Assembly (NCBI RefSeq): GCF_000743575.1 | Contig: NZ_JQGC01000033.1 | Span: forward strand, 62,001 to 126,000 | Length of the DNA stretch: 64,000 nt | Reading direction: 5' to 3' | From: Devosia riboflavina | GTDB taxonomy: Bacteria; Pseudomonadota; Alphaproteobacteria; Rhizobiales; Devosiaceae | In this document: one piece after another, positions 43,758 through 52,597 of the stretch | How the letters are laid out: each line of letters begins with the position of its first letter | Position numbering within the stretch: the first letter of the stretch is position 1 | The notes under the pieces: model-generated | Seen by the model: only the letters and a program-made list of their open reading frames with translations | Told to the model about the DNA's origin: nothing | Databases searched by the model: none | Translations under genes and position numbers: made by a program

Positions 43758-44755
43758 GCAGAACCCCTGACGACGGGCACGCCGAGCTGGTCATGCGAGA
43801 CGGGCCGGGCTTCGACACCGGTGCGAATGGCACTGCGCAGCACCGAAGAGCGCGCGCGCGGATTGCGCTCGAGTTCGGCGGAGCCCGGCTTGATCGCCTT
43901 GGCGACCGGATCCCAGCGGCGAGGATCAAGCTTGATCTGCGGCAGGTGGCGCGACTGGGCGGGACCACCCTTGTCGGGATCGAAGAAGCGCTTGACGATG
44001 CGATCTTCGAGCGAATGGAAGGTGACGACGGCGAGAATGCCGCCCTCGACGAGGAGGCGTTCGGCGGCAAAGAGGCCTTCGACGAGCTGGTCGAACTCGC
44101 CGTTCACGGCAATGCGGAGGGCCTGGAAGGAGCGGGTCGCGGGGTGGGCGTCGCCCGGCTTGCGGCCGATGGCCTTTTCGATGATGCGGGCCAGTTCCAG
44201 CGTTGTGGTAATCTCGGCGGTTTCGCGGGCGGCAACGATGAACTGGGCGATGCGGCGCGACTTGCGCTCTTCACCGAAGGCATAGAGCAGGTTGGCCAGC
44301 TCTTCCTGTTCGAGATTGTTGACGAGATCGGCAGCGCTCTCGCCCGACTGGCTCATGCGCATGTCGAGCGGCCCTTCGCGCATGAAGGAAAAGCCGCGCT
44401 CGCTCTCATCGAGCTGCATGGAACTGACGCCAATATCGAGCACCACACCATGGATGGGCGCGAAAGGCGTTGCGAGCACATCGAGTTCGGAAAAGGTGCC
44501 GGGCACGAAATGGAAGCGACCCGGAAAGTCGGCAGCGAGCCGCTCGGCATGCGGCTTCACATTGGGGTCACGGTCAATGGCCACGACATCGGCACCCGCT
44601 TCGAGCAAGGCGCGCGAATAACCGCCCGCGCCAAAAGTGCCATCAACGATGCGCCGGCCAGCAAGCGGCGCAAATGCAGCCACAACCTCATCCAGAAGGA
44701 CGGGGATGTGAGGTGCATTCATCTCCGGGGATTCGGGCAGGTGCCGCTTGCCCAT
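43754..44755 (-). CDS. rsmH: 16S rRNA (cytosine(1402)-N(4))-methyltransferase
   Basis: A 333-residue RsmH (MraW): HIPVLLDEVVAAFAPLAGRRIVDGTFGAGGYSRALLEAG carries the SAM site, FSFMREGPLDMRMSQSGESAADLVNNLEQEELANLL the insertion typical of the family, and VVTFHSLEDRIVKRFF the later signature. It methylates C1402 of 16S rRNA. The ATG at 44755 has GGAG about 11 bases upstream; an ATG at 44722 is also possible and would start at MNAPHIPV. No mraZ lies upstream; a divergent histidine-kinase gene takes that place. Confidence 0.93.
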   Translation of the reverse strand: MGKRHLPESPEMNAPHIPVLLDEVVAAFAPLAGRRIVDGTFGAGGYSRALLEAGADVVAIDRDPNVKPHAERLAADFPGRFHFVPGTFSELDVLATPFAPIHGVVLDIGVSSMQLDESERGFSFMREGPLDMRMSQSGESAADLVNNLEQEELANLLYAFGEERKSRRIAQFIVAARETAEITTTLELARIIEKAIGRKPGDAHPATRSFQALRIAVNGEFDQLVEGLFAAERLLVEGGILAVVTFHSLEDRIVKRFFDPDKGGPAQSRHLPQIKLDPRRWDPVAKAIKPGSAELERNPRARSSVLRSAIRTGVEARPVSHDQLGVPVVRGSA

Positions 44756-44951
44756 ACTGACCAAAACTCCACTTCAGGCCGCAAAGATCGACCATGCAGA
44801 CCGTTTCCGACAATTGCATGTGGACGCTTAAGATTCTGTTTCCCATGCACCTTCCGGAGCCGGCCGATCAAATCCGTCCTGCAATTAATCTATGTTATTG
44901 CGGCGGCGGTGCATTCGGGCCATGTAAGGCCATCGCTCAGCGGAACCCTTC

Positions 44952-46445
44952 ATGCCGATCACCAGCAAGTCATTCGTCCGTTCAACGGCCCTGCTCCTGC
45001 TGGTCGGACTTCTCGCACTTCTAGGTATCATCGGCACCAATATCTGGCTCGTCGAGCGCTCGCAGGGCTATTTCGACGAAGTCATAGAGGCCCGCATCGC
45101 ACGGCGCGTCGCAGTTGACCTCCGCGCCCAGTTGCAGGACCTCGAAACCGGCCAGCGCGGTTTCATCATCACGCTCGATGAAACCTATCTCGACCCCTAC
45201 AATGCCGCCCTGCCCCTGGTGGACGAACAGCTTGTGCGGCTGCGCGAAATTTTGGGACCATATCCCCAGGCGCAGGAGCCGCTGGACACGCTCGAAGCGG
45301 ATATCCATTTCAAGATCGACGAACTCAACCGGACGATTGCCGAGGCCCAGGCCGGCAATCGCGAAGCCGCCATTGCGCTGATCAGCACCAATGAAGGCAA
45401 GCAGGCCATGGATCGTATCCGGGCCTTTGTCGACGGACTGATCGAGGCGGTCGACACCCGCCTGACCGAAGGCGTGGCGAACCAGCGCGGCACGATCAAT
45501 GCCCTGCGCTGGGTTTCCATCATCGGCGGGCTTGTGATTCTGATCGTCGTCTCCGGCGCGATCTGGGCAGTGCTCTCCTATACGGGCGAATTGGCAAAGG
45601 CCCGCCGCGAGGTCGAAGACGCCAATGCGGGCCTTGAGGAACGCGTGCGCGAACGCACGGCCGACCTGGGCAAGGCCAATGAGGAAATCCAGCGCTTCGC
45701 CTATATCGTGACGCATGACCTGCGTGCACCGCTCGTCAATATCATGGGGTTCACCAGCGAGCTCGAAACGAGCATCAGCGCGCTACGCAGCTATATGGAG
45801 TCCAAGCCAGCGGACGCCGATCCCAATTTCATCGAAGCGCGCGAAGCCGCGACCGAGGAACTGCCGGAGGCCATCTCCTTCATCCGCGCTGCCACCCGCA
45901 AGATGGACGGGCTCATCAACGCAATCCTGAAAATTTCCCGCGAGGGCCGTCGGCAGCTCAAACCCGAACTTGTGGACATCCGCGAGGTGGCCGAAGCCTC
46001 GTCCGCTGCCATACACCATCAGCTTGCCGACAATGGCGGCGCCATCGAAACCGATATCCGCATGGGCAAGCTGGTCACCGACCGCCTGTCGATCGAACAG
46101 GTGCTGGGCAACCTGCTCGACAATGCGATCAAGTATCAGGAGCCCGATCGCGCGCTCAAGGTCGCCATCCGCGCCAAGCACGCACCGGGAAATCGGGTGG
46201 AGATCGAGGTCGAGGACAATGGCCGGGGCATTGCCGACACCGACCATGAACGCGTATTCGAACTGTTCCGCCGCTCGGGCAAGCAGAGCCAGCCGGGCGA
46301 AGGCATTGGCCTGGCGCATGTGCGCACCATGGTCCGAAGCCTCGGCGGCGACGTGACGCTCCGCTCGACCTTCGGGCAAGGGACGACCTTCATCATCAAT
46401 CTGCCGCGCGACCTGCGCAGCCATCTGGGGACTTCGAGCCAATGA
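44952..46445 (+). CDS. CHASE3-domain sensor histidine kinase
   Basis: A 497-residue membrane kinase: a first transmembrane helix (about 10-32), a periplasmic CHASE3 domain (about 35-180, with LQDLETGQRGFIITLDETYLDPYN) and a second helix (about 185-208). A coiled coil then leads to the HisKA domain with H-box FAYIVTHDLRAPLVNIMGF and HATPase_c (VLGNLLDNAIKYQEP, VEDNGRGIADTDHERVFELF). The H-box is the type found in phytochrome-like kinases. Its stop overlaps the next receiver gene's start (ATGA), so kinase and receiver are coupled. It is divergent from rsmH. Confidence 0.92.
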   Translation: MPITSKSFVRSTALLLLVGLLALLGIIGTNIWLVERSQGYFDEVIEARIARRVAVDLRAQLQDLETGQRGFIITLDETYLDPYNAALPLVDEQLVRLREILGPYPQAQEPLDTLEADIHFKIDELNRTIAEAQAGNREAAIALISTNEGKQAMDRIRAFVDGLIEAVDTRLTEGVANQRGTINALRWVSIIGGLVILIVVSGAIWAVLSYTGELAKARREVEDANAGLEERVRERTADLGKANEEIQRFAYIVTHDLRAPLVNIMGFTSELETSISALRSYMESKPADADPNFIEAREAATEELPEAISFIRAATRKMDGLINAILKISREGRRQLKPELVDIREVAEASSAAIHHQLADNGGAIETDIRMGKLVTDRLSIEQVLGNLLDNAIKYQEPDRALKVAIRAKHAPGNRVEIEVEDNGRGIADTDHERVFELFRRSGKQSQPGEGIGLAHVRTMVRSLGGDVTLRSTFGQGTTFIINLPRDLRSHLGTSSQ

Positions 46446-46885
46446 ACGACGCGCGGCCAGTGACCATCATCATGATCGAGGACGATGAAGGCCATGCGCG
46501 CCTCATCGAAAAGAACATTCGGCGCGCCGGTGTCGCCAACCAGATCGTTCCGTTCACCAATGGAACCGAGGCCCTCGCCTATCTGCTCGGCCCGGACGGG
46601 ACTGGTTCGGTCAACAAGGGTCGGCAATTGCTGGTGCTGCTCGACCTCAACCTGCCCGACATGACGGGCATCGACATCCTCGAAAAGATCAAGGGCAACG
46701 ACCACACCAAGCGCTCTCCGGTCGTCGTGCTGACCACCACGGACGACCAGCGCGAAATCCAGCGCTGCTATGATCTTGGCGCTAACGTCTATATCACCAA
46801 GCCCGTCGACTACGAAGGATTCGCCAACGCCATCAAGCAGTTGGGCCTATTCTTCTCGGTCATGCAGATTCCCGAGGCCGACTAA
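46442..46885 (+). CDS. Single-domain response regulator (Rcp1-like)
   Basis: A 147-residue receiver-only protein: acidic pair IIMIEDDEGHARLIEKN, phosphoacceptor Asp in VLLDLNLPDMTGIDIL, Thr in VVLTTTDD and Lys in YITKPVDYEGF. The spacing and the YLLGPDGTG-type loop match the Rcp1 class paired with phytochrome-like or CHASE3 kinases. It has no output domain, so it should shuttle phosphate or dock on other proteins. Translationally coupled to the upstream kinase and five bases from the downstream gene. Confidence 0.93.
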   Translation: MNDARPVTIIMIEDDEGHARLIEKNIRRAGVANQIVPFTNGTEALAYLLGPDGTGSVNKGRQLLVLLDLNLPDMTGIDILEKIKGNDHTKRSPVVVLTTTDDQREIQRCYDLGANVYITKPVDYEGFANAIKQLGLFFSVMQIPEAD

Positions 46886-46889
46886 GACC

Positions 46890-47924
46890 ATGCCGAACCG
46901 CACGCCGCATGTGCTCTATATTGACGACGATCCGGGCCTCGCGCGCCTGGTGGAAAAGGCCATGCAGCGGCGTGGCTATATCTTCGATCACGTCAACAGC
47001 GGCGAGGAAGGCCTGGAGCTGGTCCGCAAGGGCGGCATCGATGTCGTGGTGCTCGACCACTACCTGCCCACCGGCACGGGTCTCGATGTGCTCGCCGCCC
47101 TCGGCGAATTCGAGGAAAAGCCGACAGTCGTTTACGTGACCGGCTCGGCCGAAACCGCCGTGGCCGTAGCCGCGCTCAAGACCGGTGCGACTGATTATGT
47201 GCCCAAGACGCTGTCCGAGGAGTTCATGGAACTGCTCGTGACGGCAATAGAGCATGCCATTGAGCGTGTGCGCCTCAACCGCGCCAAGGCCCAGGCCGAG
47301 CGCGAGACGCTGGAAGCGCGCGAACGTGCCGAAATGCTGCTGGGAGAGGTCAACCATCGGGTGGCCAATTCCCTCGCCATGGTGGCGGCCCTGGTGGGCC
47401 TGCAGGCGAATGCCGTGACCGATGCCGAGGCCAAGAGCGCGCTGGCCGAGACGCAGGCGCGTATCCACGCCATCGCCGGCGTGCATCGCCATCTCTATAC
47501 CTCGGACGACGTTCGTCTGGTGCAGGTAGCCGACTATATCAGCTCGCTGGTGGGCGAACTCGAAACCTCGGTGCAGCTCGAAGGGCAGACGGCGAGCCTC
47601 AAGGTCAGCGTCGAACCGCTGCTGCTGGCGACCGAAAAGGTTGCCTCGCTCGGCGTCATGCTGATTGAACTGGTGACCAACGCGCTCAAATACGCCTATT
47701 CCGGCCGCGAAGCCGGTGAGGTCCGCATCTTCATGGCGCGGCGCGACGATCAGGTGGAATTGCGCGTCGAGGACGACGGGATCGGCTGGACCGGCACGGG
47801 TAAGCCGCAGGGCACTGGCCTCGGCAGCCGCATCGTCAAGGCAATGGCCCACTCGCTTGCCGCAGACGTCAGCTATGAGACGGCGCGAGGGGGAACTAGC
47901 GTGGCCGTGAGGTTCAGCGCCTAA
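46890..47924 (+). CDS. Response regulator fused to HWE/HisKA_2-type histidine kinase
   Basis: A 344-residue cytoplasmic protein from the ATG at 46890. Receiver domain 5-125 (LYIDDDPGLARLVEKAMQRRGY, VVLDHYLPTGTGLDVL, GATDYVPKT), then a coiled coil, and a HisKA_2-type dimerisation domain with H-box LGEVNHRVANSLAMVAALVGLQ. HATPase_c follows (LGVMLIELVTNALKYAYS, VEDDGIGWTGTG). The receiver comes first, so kinase activity is probably switched by phosphorylation from the two upstream proteins. An earlier in-frame ATG at 46770 is a shadow of the upstream gene. Kinases of this class feed the general stress response in alphaproteobacteria; that link is inference here. Confidence 0.9.
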   Translation: MPNRTPHVLYIDDDPGLARLVEKAMQRRGYIFDHVNSGEEGLELVRKGGIDVVVLDHYLPTGTGLDVLAALGEFEEKPTVVYVTGSAETAVAVAALKTGATDYVPKTLSEEFMELLVTAIEHAIERVRLNRAKAQAERETLEARERAEMLLGEVNHRVANSLAMVAALVGLQANAVTDAEAKSALAETQARIHAIAGVHRHLYTSDDVRLVQVADYISSLVGELETSVQLEGQTASLKVSVEPLLLATEKVASLGVMLIELVTNALKYAYSGREAGEVRIFMARRDDQVELRVEDDGIGWTGTGKPQGTGLGSRIVKAMAHSLAADVSYETARGGTSVAVRFSA

Positions 47925-47948
47925 CCCCAGCCCCTCGATCGGACTTTT

Positions 47949-47974
47949 GACAGCGCCGATATTTCGGCGCTGTC
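47949..47974. terminator. Hairpin between convergent genes
   Basis: A perfect 11-bp stem GACAGCGCCGA / TCGGCGCTGTC with a four-base loop lies between the kinase operon (plus) and the carboxynorspermidine synthase gene (minus). T-runs are weak on both sides (TTAC on plus), so it is probably a modest bidirectional terminator. Confidence 0.6.
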
Positions 47975-47980
47975 TTACTG

Positions 47981-49261
47981 TCAGGAGGCGCCGAGGCGTG
48001 CCTTCTTCTGCTCCGGCAGCTTTTCGCCCACAAAGCTCCGATCGCCCTTGGCGTCGCGAAGGCGGGTCGGCAGGCCCATGGTTTCGAGCAAAGCCAGCAA
48101 CGGCACCGGCGGCAATTCCTCGATATTGGCCATGTGGTGGCAATCCCACTCACCTCTAGCGATCAGCATCGCTGCAGCAACGGCCGGCACGCCGGCCGTA
48201 TAGGAGATCGCCTGGCTGCCGGTTTCGGCGAAAGTCTCTTCGTGGTCGCAGATGTTGTAGATCAGCATTTCGGTATCGGCGCCGTTGCGCGTGCCCTTGA
48301 TCAGATTGCCAATGAAGGTTTTTCCCGCGTAGTCGGGCGCGAGCGACGCGGGATCCGGGAGAACGGCCTTCACGACCTTGAGCGGCACGATTTCCTGGCC
48401 CTCGGCAGTGACAACCGGCTTTTCCGAAAGCAGGCCGAGATTCTTCAGCACCGTGAAGACGTTGATATAGTGCTCGCCAAAACCCATCCAGAACCGGATA
48501 TCCGGCACGCCGAGATTGGCCGAAAGCGAATGCACCTCGTCGTGACCGGTGAGATAGGTCTTGTGCGTGCCAACGACCGGCAGATCATCGGTGCGGCTCA
48601 CCTCGAACATCTCGTTCGGGGTCCATTGGCTCTGCTGCCAGCTCCAGACCGTGCCGGTAAACTCGCGAAAATTGATCTCGGGATCGAAATTGGTCGCGAA
48701 ATAGCGGCCGTGGCTGCCTGCGTTCACATCGATGATGTCGATGGAATCGATCCGGTCGAAATAGTGCTGCGAAGCGAGCGCGGCATAGGCATTGACGACT
48801 CCCGGATCGAAGCCGGCGCCGAGCACGGCGGTGATGCCCTTGCGCTCGCATTCCTCGCGGTGCTTCCACTCGTAATTGCCATACCAGGGCGGCGTTTCGC
48901 AGACTTTTGACGGGTCCTCGTGGATGGCCGTGTCGATATAGGCGGCCCCCGTCTCGATTGAGGCGCGGAGCACCGACATGTTGAGGAAGGCCGACCCAGC
49001 ATTGAGCACGATCTGGCTTTTCGTGCGCCGGATCAGGGCCTTGGTCGCTTCGATATCCATGGCGTCGAGCTGATGCGCGGCGATGAGGCCAGGGCGCTTC
49101 AGCACCTTGCGCTCAAGAATGCCGGCAATGATCGACTCGCATTTTTCGACGGTGCGGGAGGCGATGTTGATGTCACCGAGGACATCATTGTGCATGGCAG
49201 CCTTAGCAGCTGCGACCTGCGCGACACCTCCGGCACCGATGATCAGAATGTTCTTTTTCAA
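47981..49261 (-). CDS. Carboxynorspermidine synthase (saccharopine dehydrogenase family)
   Basis: A 426-residue protein: NAD(P)-binding GAGGVAQVAAAKAAMH at the N-terminus, then NAGSAFLNMSVLRASIETGAAYIDTAIHE, VLGAGFDPGVVNAYAA, and the PWYGNYEWKH and YFATNFDPEINFREFTG blocks diagnostic of the CANSDH branch. It condenses aspartate semialdehyde with a diamine and reduces the product to carboxynorspermidine or carboxyspermidine. The decarboxylase gene lies 45 bases upstream in the same transcript, so the pair forms an alternative polyamine route. Which diamine is used cannot be told from sequence. Confidence 0.9.
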   Translation of the reverse strand: MKKNILIIGAGGVAQVAAAKAAMHNDVLGDINIASRTVEKCESIIAGILERKVLKRPGLIAAHQLDAMDIEATKALIRRTKSQIVLNAGSAFLNMSVLRASIETGAAYIDTAIHEDPSKVCETPPWYGNYEWKHREECERKGITAVLGAGFDPGVVNAYAALASQHYFDRIDSIDIIDVNAGSHGRYFATNFDPEINFREFTGTVWSWQQSQWTPNEMFEVSRTDDLPVVGTHKTYLTGHDEVHSLSANLGVPDIRFWMGFGEHYINVFTVLKNLGLLSEKPVVTAEGQEIVPLKVVKAVLPDPASLAPDYAGKTFIGNLIKGTRNGADTEMLIYNICDHEETFAETGSQAISYTAGVPAVAAAMLIARGEWDCHHMANIEELPPVPLLALLETMGLPTRLRDAKGDRSFVGEKLPEQKKARLGAS

Positions 49262-49306
49262 TTGGCACGAAACACCTTCTTGGTGGTGGACATTGCCCAG
49301 CCGGGA

Positions 49307-50416
49307 TCAGGACAGGCTGGAGACGTAATCGGCATAGCCGAACTCGCGCACGAGCTCGATTTCACCGCTTTTCCGACGGATGGCTATGGACGGCATGTTG
49401 ACGCCGTTGAACCAGTTCTTCTTCACCATAGTATAGCCGCCCGCATTGAGCAGCGATATGCGACTTCCAACGCGCAAAGGCTCGGGAAAGTCGAATTCAC
49501 CGAACACATCGCCCGCAAGGCAGGATTTTCCTGCAATGAAATAGCGATGAGGCCCAGCATCCGGCGCCACTGCGGCGCTCTGACGATAGACTAAAAGATC
49601 GAGCATGTGTGCTTCAACTGCACTGTCGACTATGGCGACGGCTTTGCCGTTTTCGACAATATCGAGAACGCTGACTTCCAGCGTCGTCGTATCGGTGACG
49701 GCTGTGTCGCCGGGCTCGAGATAGACCTGGACGCCGAAGCGCTCGGCAAAGGCTTTCAGGCGCACGGCAAGACCGTCGATCGGATAGCCGGGCTTGGTAA
49801 AGTGGATGCCGCCGCCGAGGCTGACCCAATCCAAGCGTTCCAGCAGAGGGCCGAGCCTGGCTTCGAACTGATCGAGCAATACGGAAAAGGCTTCGAGCGA
49901 GTCGTTCTCGCAATTGCAGTGCAGCATGAAGCCCGAAACGCGATCCATGACGGCCTCGACGCGCGCAAAATCCCATTCGCCAAGGCGGCTGAAGGGGCGG
50001 GCGGGGTCGGCGAGATCGAAATGGGAGTGGCTGACGCCGGGATTGACCCGGAGGCCTATGGGCAGATGCGTGGCCCTGCCAGCATAGCGCTCAAGCTGGC
50101 CGACGGAATTGAAGATGATCTTGTCGGCATTGGCGATGGCCTCGTCGATCTCGCTATCGGACCAGGCGACGGAATAAGCATGGGTCTCGCCGCCGAACTT
50201 TTCGCGGCCGAGCTTGACCTCATTGAGCGAAGAGGAGGTCGTGCCATCCATGTGGGGCGCCATCTGGGCGAAGGCGGACCAGGTGGCGAAGCATTTCAGG
50301 GCCAGCAGGCACTTGGCGCCCGATTGCGCCCTGAGCTGGTCGATCAGGGCCAGATTGCGATCGAGCGCAGTTTCGTCGATCAGGTAGTATGGTGTGGCCA
50401 GGGGCATCGCGCTCAA
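49307..50416 (-). CDS. nspC: Carboxynorspermidine decarboxylase
   Basis: A 369-residue fold-III PLP enzyme of the alanine racemase-like class: PLP lysine in CLLALKCFATW (about K41), TSSSLNEVKLGREKFGGETHAYSVAW, RVNPGVSHSHFDLADPARPFSRLGEW, a GGGIHFTKPGYPIDGL phosphate loop and YLEPGDTAVTDTTTLEVSVLDI. The CLAGDVFGEFDFPEPL block holds the conserved catalytic Cys/Asp region of the partner subunit. It decarboxylates carboxy(nor)spermidine. Transcribed with the synthase gene. A start at 50407 (MPLATPYYLID) is equally plausible. Confidence 0.93.
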   Translation of the reverse strand: MSAMPLATPYYLIDETALDRNLALIDQLRAQSGAKCLLALKCFATWSAFAQMAPHMDGTTSSSLNEVKLGREKFGGETHAYSVAWSDSEIDEAIANADKIIFNSVGQLERYAGRATHLPIGLRVNPGVSHSHFDLADPARPFSRLGEWDFARVEAVMDRVSGFMLHCNCENDSLEAFSVLLDQFEARLGPLLERLDWVSLGGGIHFTKPGYPIDGLAVRLKAFAERFGVQVYLEPGDTAVTDTTTLEVSVLDIVENGKAVAIVDSAVEAHMLDLLVYRQSAAVAPDAGPHRYFIAGKSCLAGDVFGEFDFPEPLRVGSRISLLNAGGYTMVKKNWFNGVNMPSIAIRRKSGEIELVREFGYADYVSSLS

Positions 50417-50533
50417 ACTCCTACAGCGTGTGCCGCCGGTCTACGGCGGAAAAAGCGAAGGGTTCGCATTAAAGCCATGAGGGGGAGCGCGCAAGAGCGG
50501 GGCGCCGAGTATCACCTATGCCGGAAAAGGAAA

Positions 50534-50561
50534 AGCCCCGGGCCGGGAGGGTCCAGGGGCT
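50534..50561 (-). terminator. Terminator of the 58-residue secreted peptide gene
   Basis: A hairpin with AGCCCC / GGGGCT outer arms and a GC-rich inner stem, followed on the minus strand by TTTTCCTTTTCC, 26 bases past the stop. Confidence 0.7.
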
Positions 50562-50587
50562 CAAACATTGGCGCTGATGCTGCCGAA

Positions 50588-50764
50588 TTAAACGACCCAG
50601 TGAGCAGGCGCTTCATTGGCGAGCGGAGCGATGCTCTCGTTCGTGCAGAGCGAAGGGTCCTTGAACACACAATTGTTCGGGTCGGTGGCAGACGCAGCGA
50701 AGCTCGGAGCCGCAGTCACGGAAATGAGCAATACAGCGACGATGCTTCCAAAAATGGTTTTCAT
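50588..50764 (-). CDS. Secreted two-cysteine micropeptide (copy 1)
   Basis: A 58-residue preprotein: MKTIFGSIVAVLLISVTAAP then SFAA is a full Sec signal peptide, leaving about 34 mature residues with the block NNCVFKDPSLCTNES. AGGAG lies just before this ATG; a longer frame upstream to 50914 is not supported. The two cysteines, seven apart, could form a disulfide in the periplasm. It shares N-C-x-F-K-D-x-x-L-C-x-x-E-S with the 49-residue gene upstream on the same strand. I do not recognise the family. A good terminator follows. Confidence 0.72.
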   Translation of the reverse strand: MKTIFGSIVAVLLISVTAAPSFAASATDPNNCVFKDPSLCTNESIAPLANEAPAHWVV

Positions 50765-50848
50765 CAAAAGATCTCCTAGATACGAAATACCGTGGCTTCT
50801 AGTTGTGCCGCCTTGCCCAAGCATTACCGCAAAAGCCGAAATTGGCCG

Positions 50849-50896
50849 CGACGGCTCAGATCGTGTGGCTATGGTTGACCACAAATTGAGCCGTCG
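50849..50896 (-). ncRNA. Long hairpin between the two micropeptide genes
   Basis: Perfect 10-base outer arms CGACGGCTCA (50849-50858) and TGAGCCGTCG (50887-50896) enclose an inner TGTGG / CCACA stem. It lies past the 49-residue gene and before the 58-residue one. No T-run follows, so it may be an mRNA stability or processing element rather than a terminator, or a small RNA; this is a structural observation only. Confidence 0.4.
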
Positions 50897-50964
50897 GCGG
50901 ATGGTGCCAGACACTCAGGCGAAGGCCCGAGAATCTCAAATGTTCGGCCCGGAGGCCACAGCGA

Positions 50965-51114
50965 TTAGCCGTTGTTTACGTCAACCAGCGATTCGGTGAC
51001 GCAGAGGGCCTTGTCCTTGAACGAGCAGTTGTCGCCCGAAGTGGCGGCGAAGGTCGGAGCGGCAGCGCCGGCAACCATGGCAGTGGCAAAAACGAGAGCA
51101 ATGATCTTCTTCAT
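50965..51114 (-). CDS. Secreted two-cysteine micropeptide (copy 2)
   Basis: A 49-residue preprotein too short for usual gene callers: MKKIIALVFATAMVAGAAAP then TFAA is a Sec signal peptide, followed by about 25 mature residues with DNCSFKDKALCVTESLVD. The Cys-x-Phe-Lys-Asp-x-x-Leu-Cys-x-x-Glu-Ser motif is shared with the neighbouring 58-residue gene, so they are tandem paralogues. GGAG lies a few bases before the ATG. Conservation of exactly this motif between two otherwise diverged peptides argues that both are real. Function unknown. Confidence 0.72.
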   Translation of the reverse strand: MKKIIALVFATAMVAGAAAPTFAATSGDNCSFKDKALCVTESLVDVNNG

Positions 51115-51303
51115 TTGGAGTGTCTCCGTGTGTTGTTGACGAGACAGAGATAACCACCCCAGTATTGCCGCAACATTGCGCGCTGATAAAATCTCTCAAT
51201 GAAATCATAAACTTATCGCAATGTAGCCGTAATGTACATTAACCCGCAGTCATGGCTGTGGCGCCGCGCAGGCGGAATTATGGCAGTTCCGTGAAGAGGT
51301 TAA

Positions 51304-51692
<389 letters not shown>

Positions 51693-51696
51693 CGTC

Positions 51697-51726
51697 GATG
51701 TAGGGGCGCACCCTGCCCCGCGTCAA
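51697..51726 (-). promoter_or_regulatory. Promoter of rnpB
   Basis: On the minus strand TTGACG (51726-51721), an 18-base GC-rich spacer and TACATC (51702-51697) precede the predicted rnpB 5' end by about five bases. GC-rich sequence between promoter and start is common for stable RNA genes. Confidence 0.55.
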
Positions 51727-51735
51727 GCGCGAAGA

Positions 51736-52497
51736 TCAGGTGAGGAGCGGCTGCGGGCGCGGCTTGGTGATGGCCTGATAGGCAAGGTTGATCGCAGCCA
51801 TGCGGGCTGTGGCGACGTCGATCAGTTCCTCGGGCACGCCCTTGGCGATCAGGCGGTCCGGATGGTGCTCGGCAACGAGCAGGCGATAGACGCGGCGCAC
51901 TTCCTCGGGCGGGGCTTCATGCGACAGGCCGAGGACCACATAGGGATCGACGCCCTCTTCGAGCATGACGTGCTGGGCCGCGATCTGCTCGAAGCGCACT
52001 TCGTCGAAACCGAAGATGGAGCTTACCGAACGCAGATAGTCGAGTTCGGCTTCGTGCACGAGCCCATCGGCCGTGGCGATGAAGAAGAGGCCATCGAGCA
52101 CATGTTCCAGCGTCTCGGGCGTATCGGCGAAAAAGCGTGCGACCTTGCGGGCATAGGCCTCGTAGCCGGCGACATCCTGCTTGGCGAGATTGAACAGGCG
52201 CTCCACCTGGGGCTCCTGGCCCTTGGTGATTTCCACGGTGGCGTTGAAGGCGCGAACTTCGGAAGCGGTCACCGCGCCATCGGCCATGGCCATCTTGGCG
52301 GAAAGGGCGATCAGCGCGAGCGTGAAGGCCGCCTCGCGGCCACCGGGCAGCCAGGTATCGGGATCAAGGATATTGGCAATGTGGCCAGCCACGCCCGTGC
52401 GGCGCGAAAACGAGCCGAGGAAGCTCGAAAGCTTCTGCCAGACATCGCGATTTTCTTCCGCCTTGCGTACGCAGCACAACATCTGCCTGGCCCTCAC
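51736..52497 (-). CDS. DjlA-like TerB/DnaJ co-chaperone
   Basis: A 253-residue cytoplasmic protein. A TerB-like helical domain (about 60-165: ALIALSAKMAMADGAVTASEVRAFN, GLFFIATADGLVHEAELDYL) is followed by a C-terminal J domain (about 185-250: DPYVVLGLSHEAPPEEVRRVYRLLVAEHHPDRLIAKGVP) with an intact HPD. It should stimulate a DnaK-type Hsp70. Unlike E. coli DjlA there is no N-terminal membrane helix. rnpB lies 43 bases downstream on the same strand. The start is uncertain; the first few residues (MRARQMLCC) are atypical. Confidence 0.87.
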   Translation of the reverse strand: MRARQMLCCVRKAEENRDVWQKLSSFLGSFSRRTGVAGHIANILDPDTWLPGGREAAFTLALIALSAKMAMADGAVTASEVRAFNATVEITKGQEPQVERLFNLAKQDVAGYEAYARKVARFFADTPETLEHVLDGLFFIATADGLVHEAELDYLRSVSSIFGFDEVRFEQIAAQHVMLEEGVDPYVVLGLSHEAPPEEVRRVYRLLVAEHHPDRLIAKGVPEELIDVATARMAAINLAYQAITKPRPQPLLT

Positions 52498-52597
52498 GCC
52501 AATCGAGTCAGCCTAAAGAATAAGACGCGCAGATTATCCGGGCATTGCGCCTGGGTCCATGCCCTCCCGCGCATGGGAGCCGCCCATCCCTCGCCGA

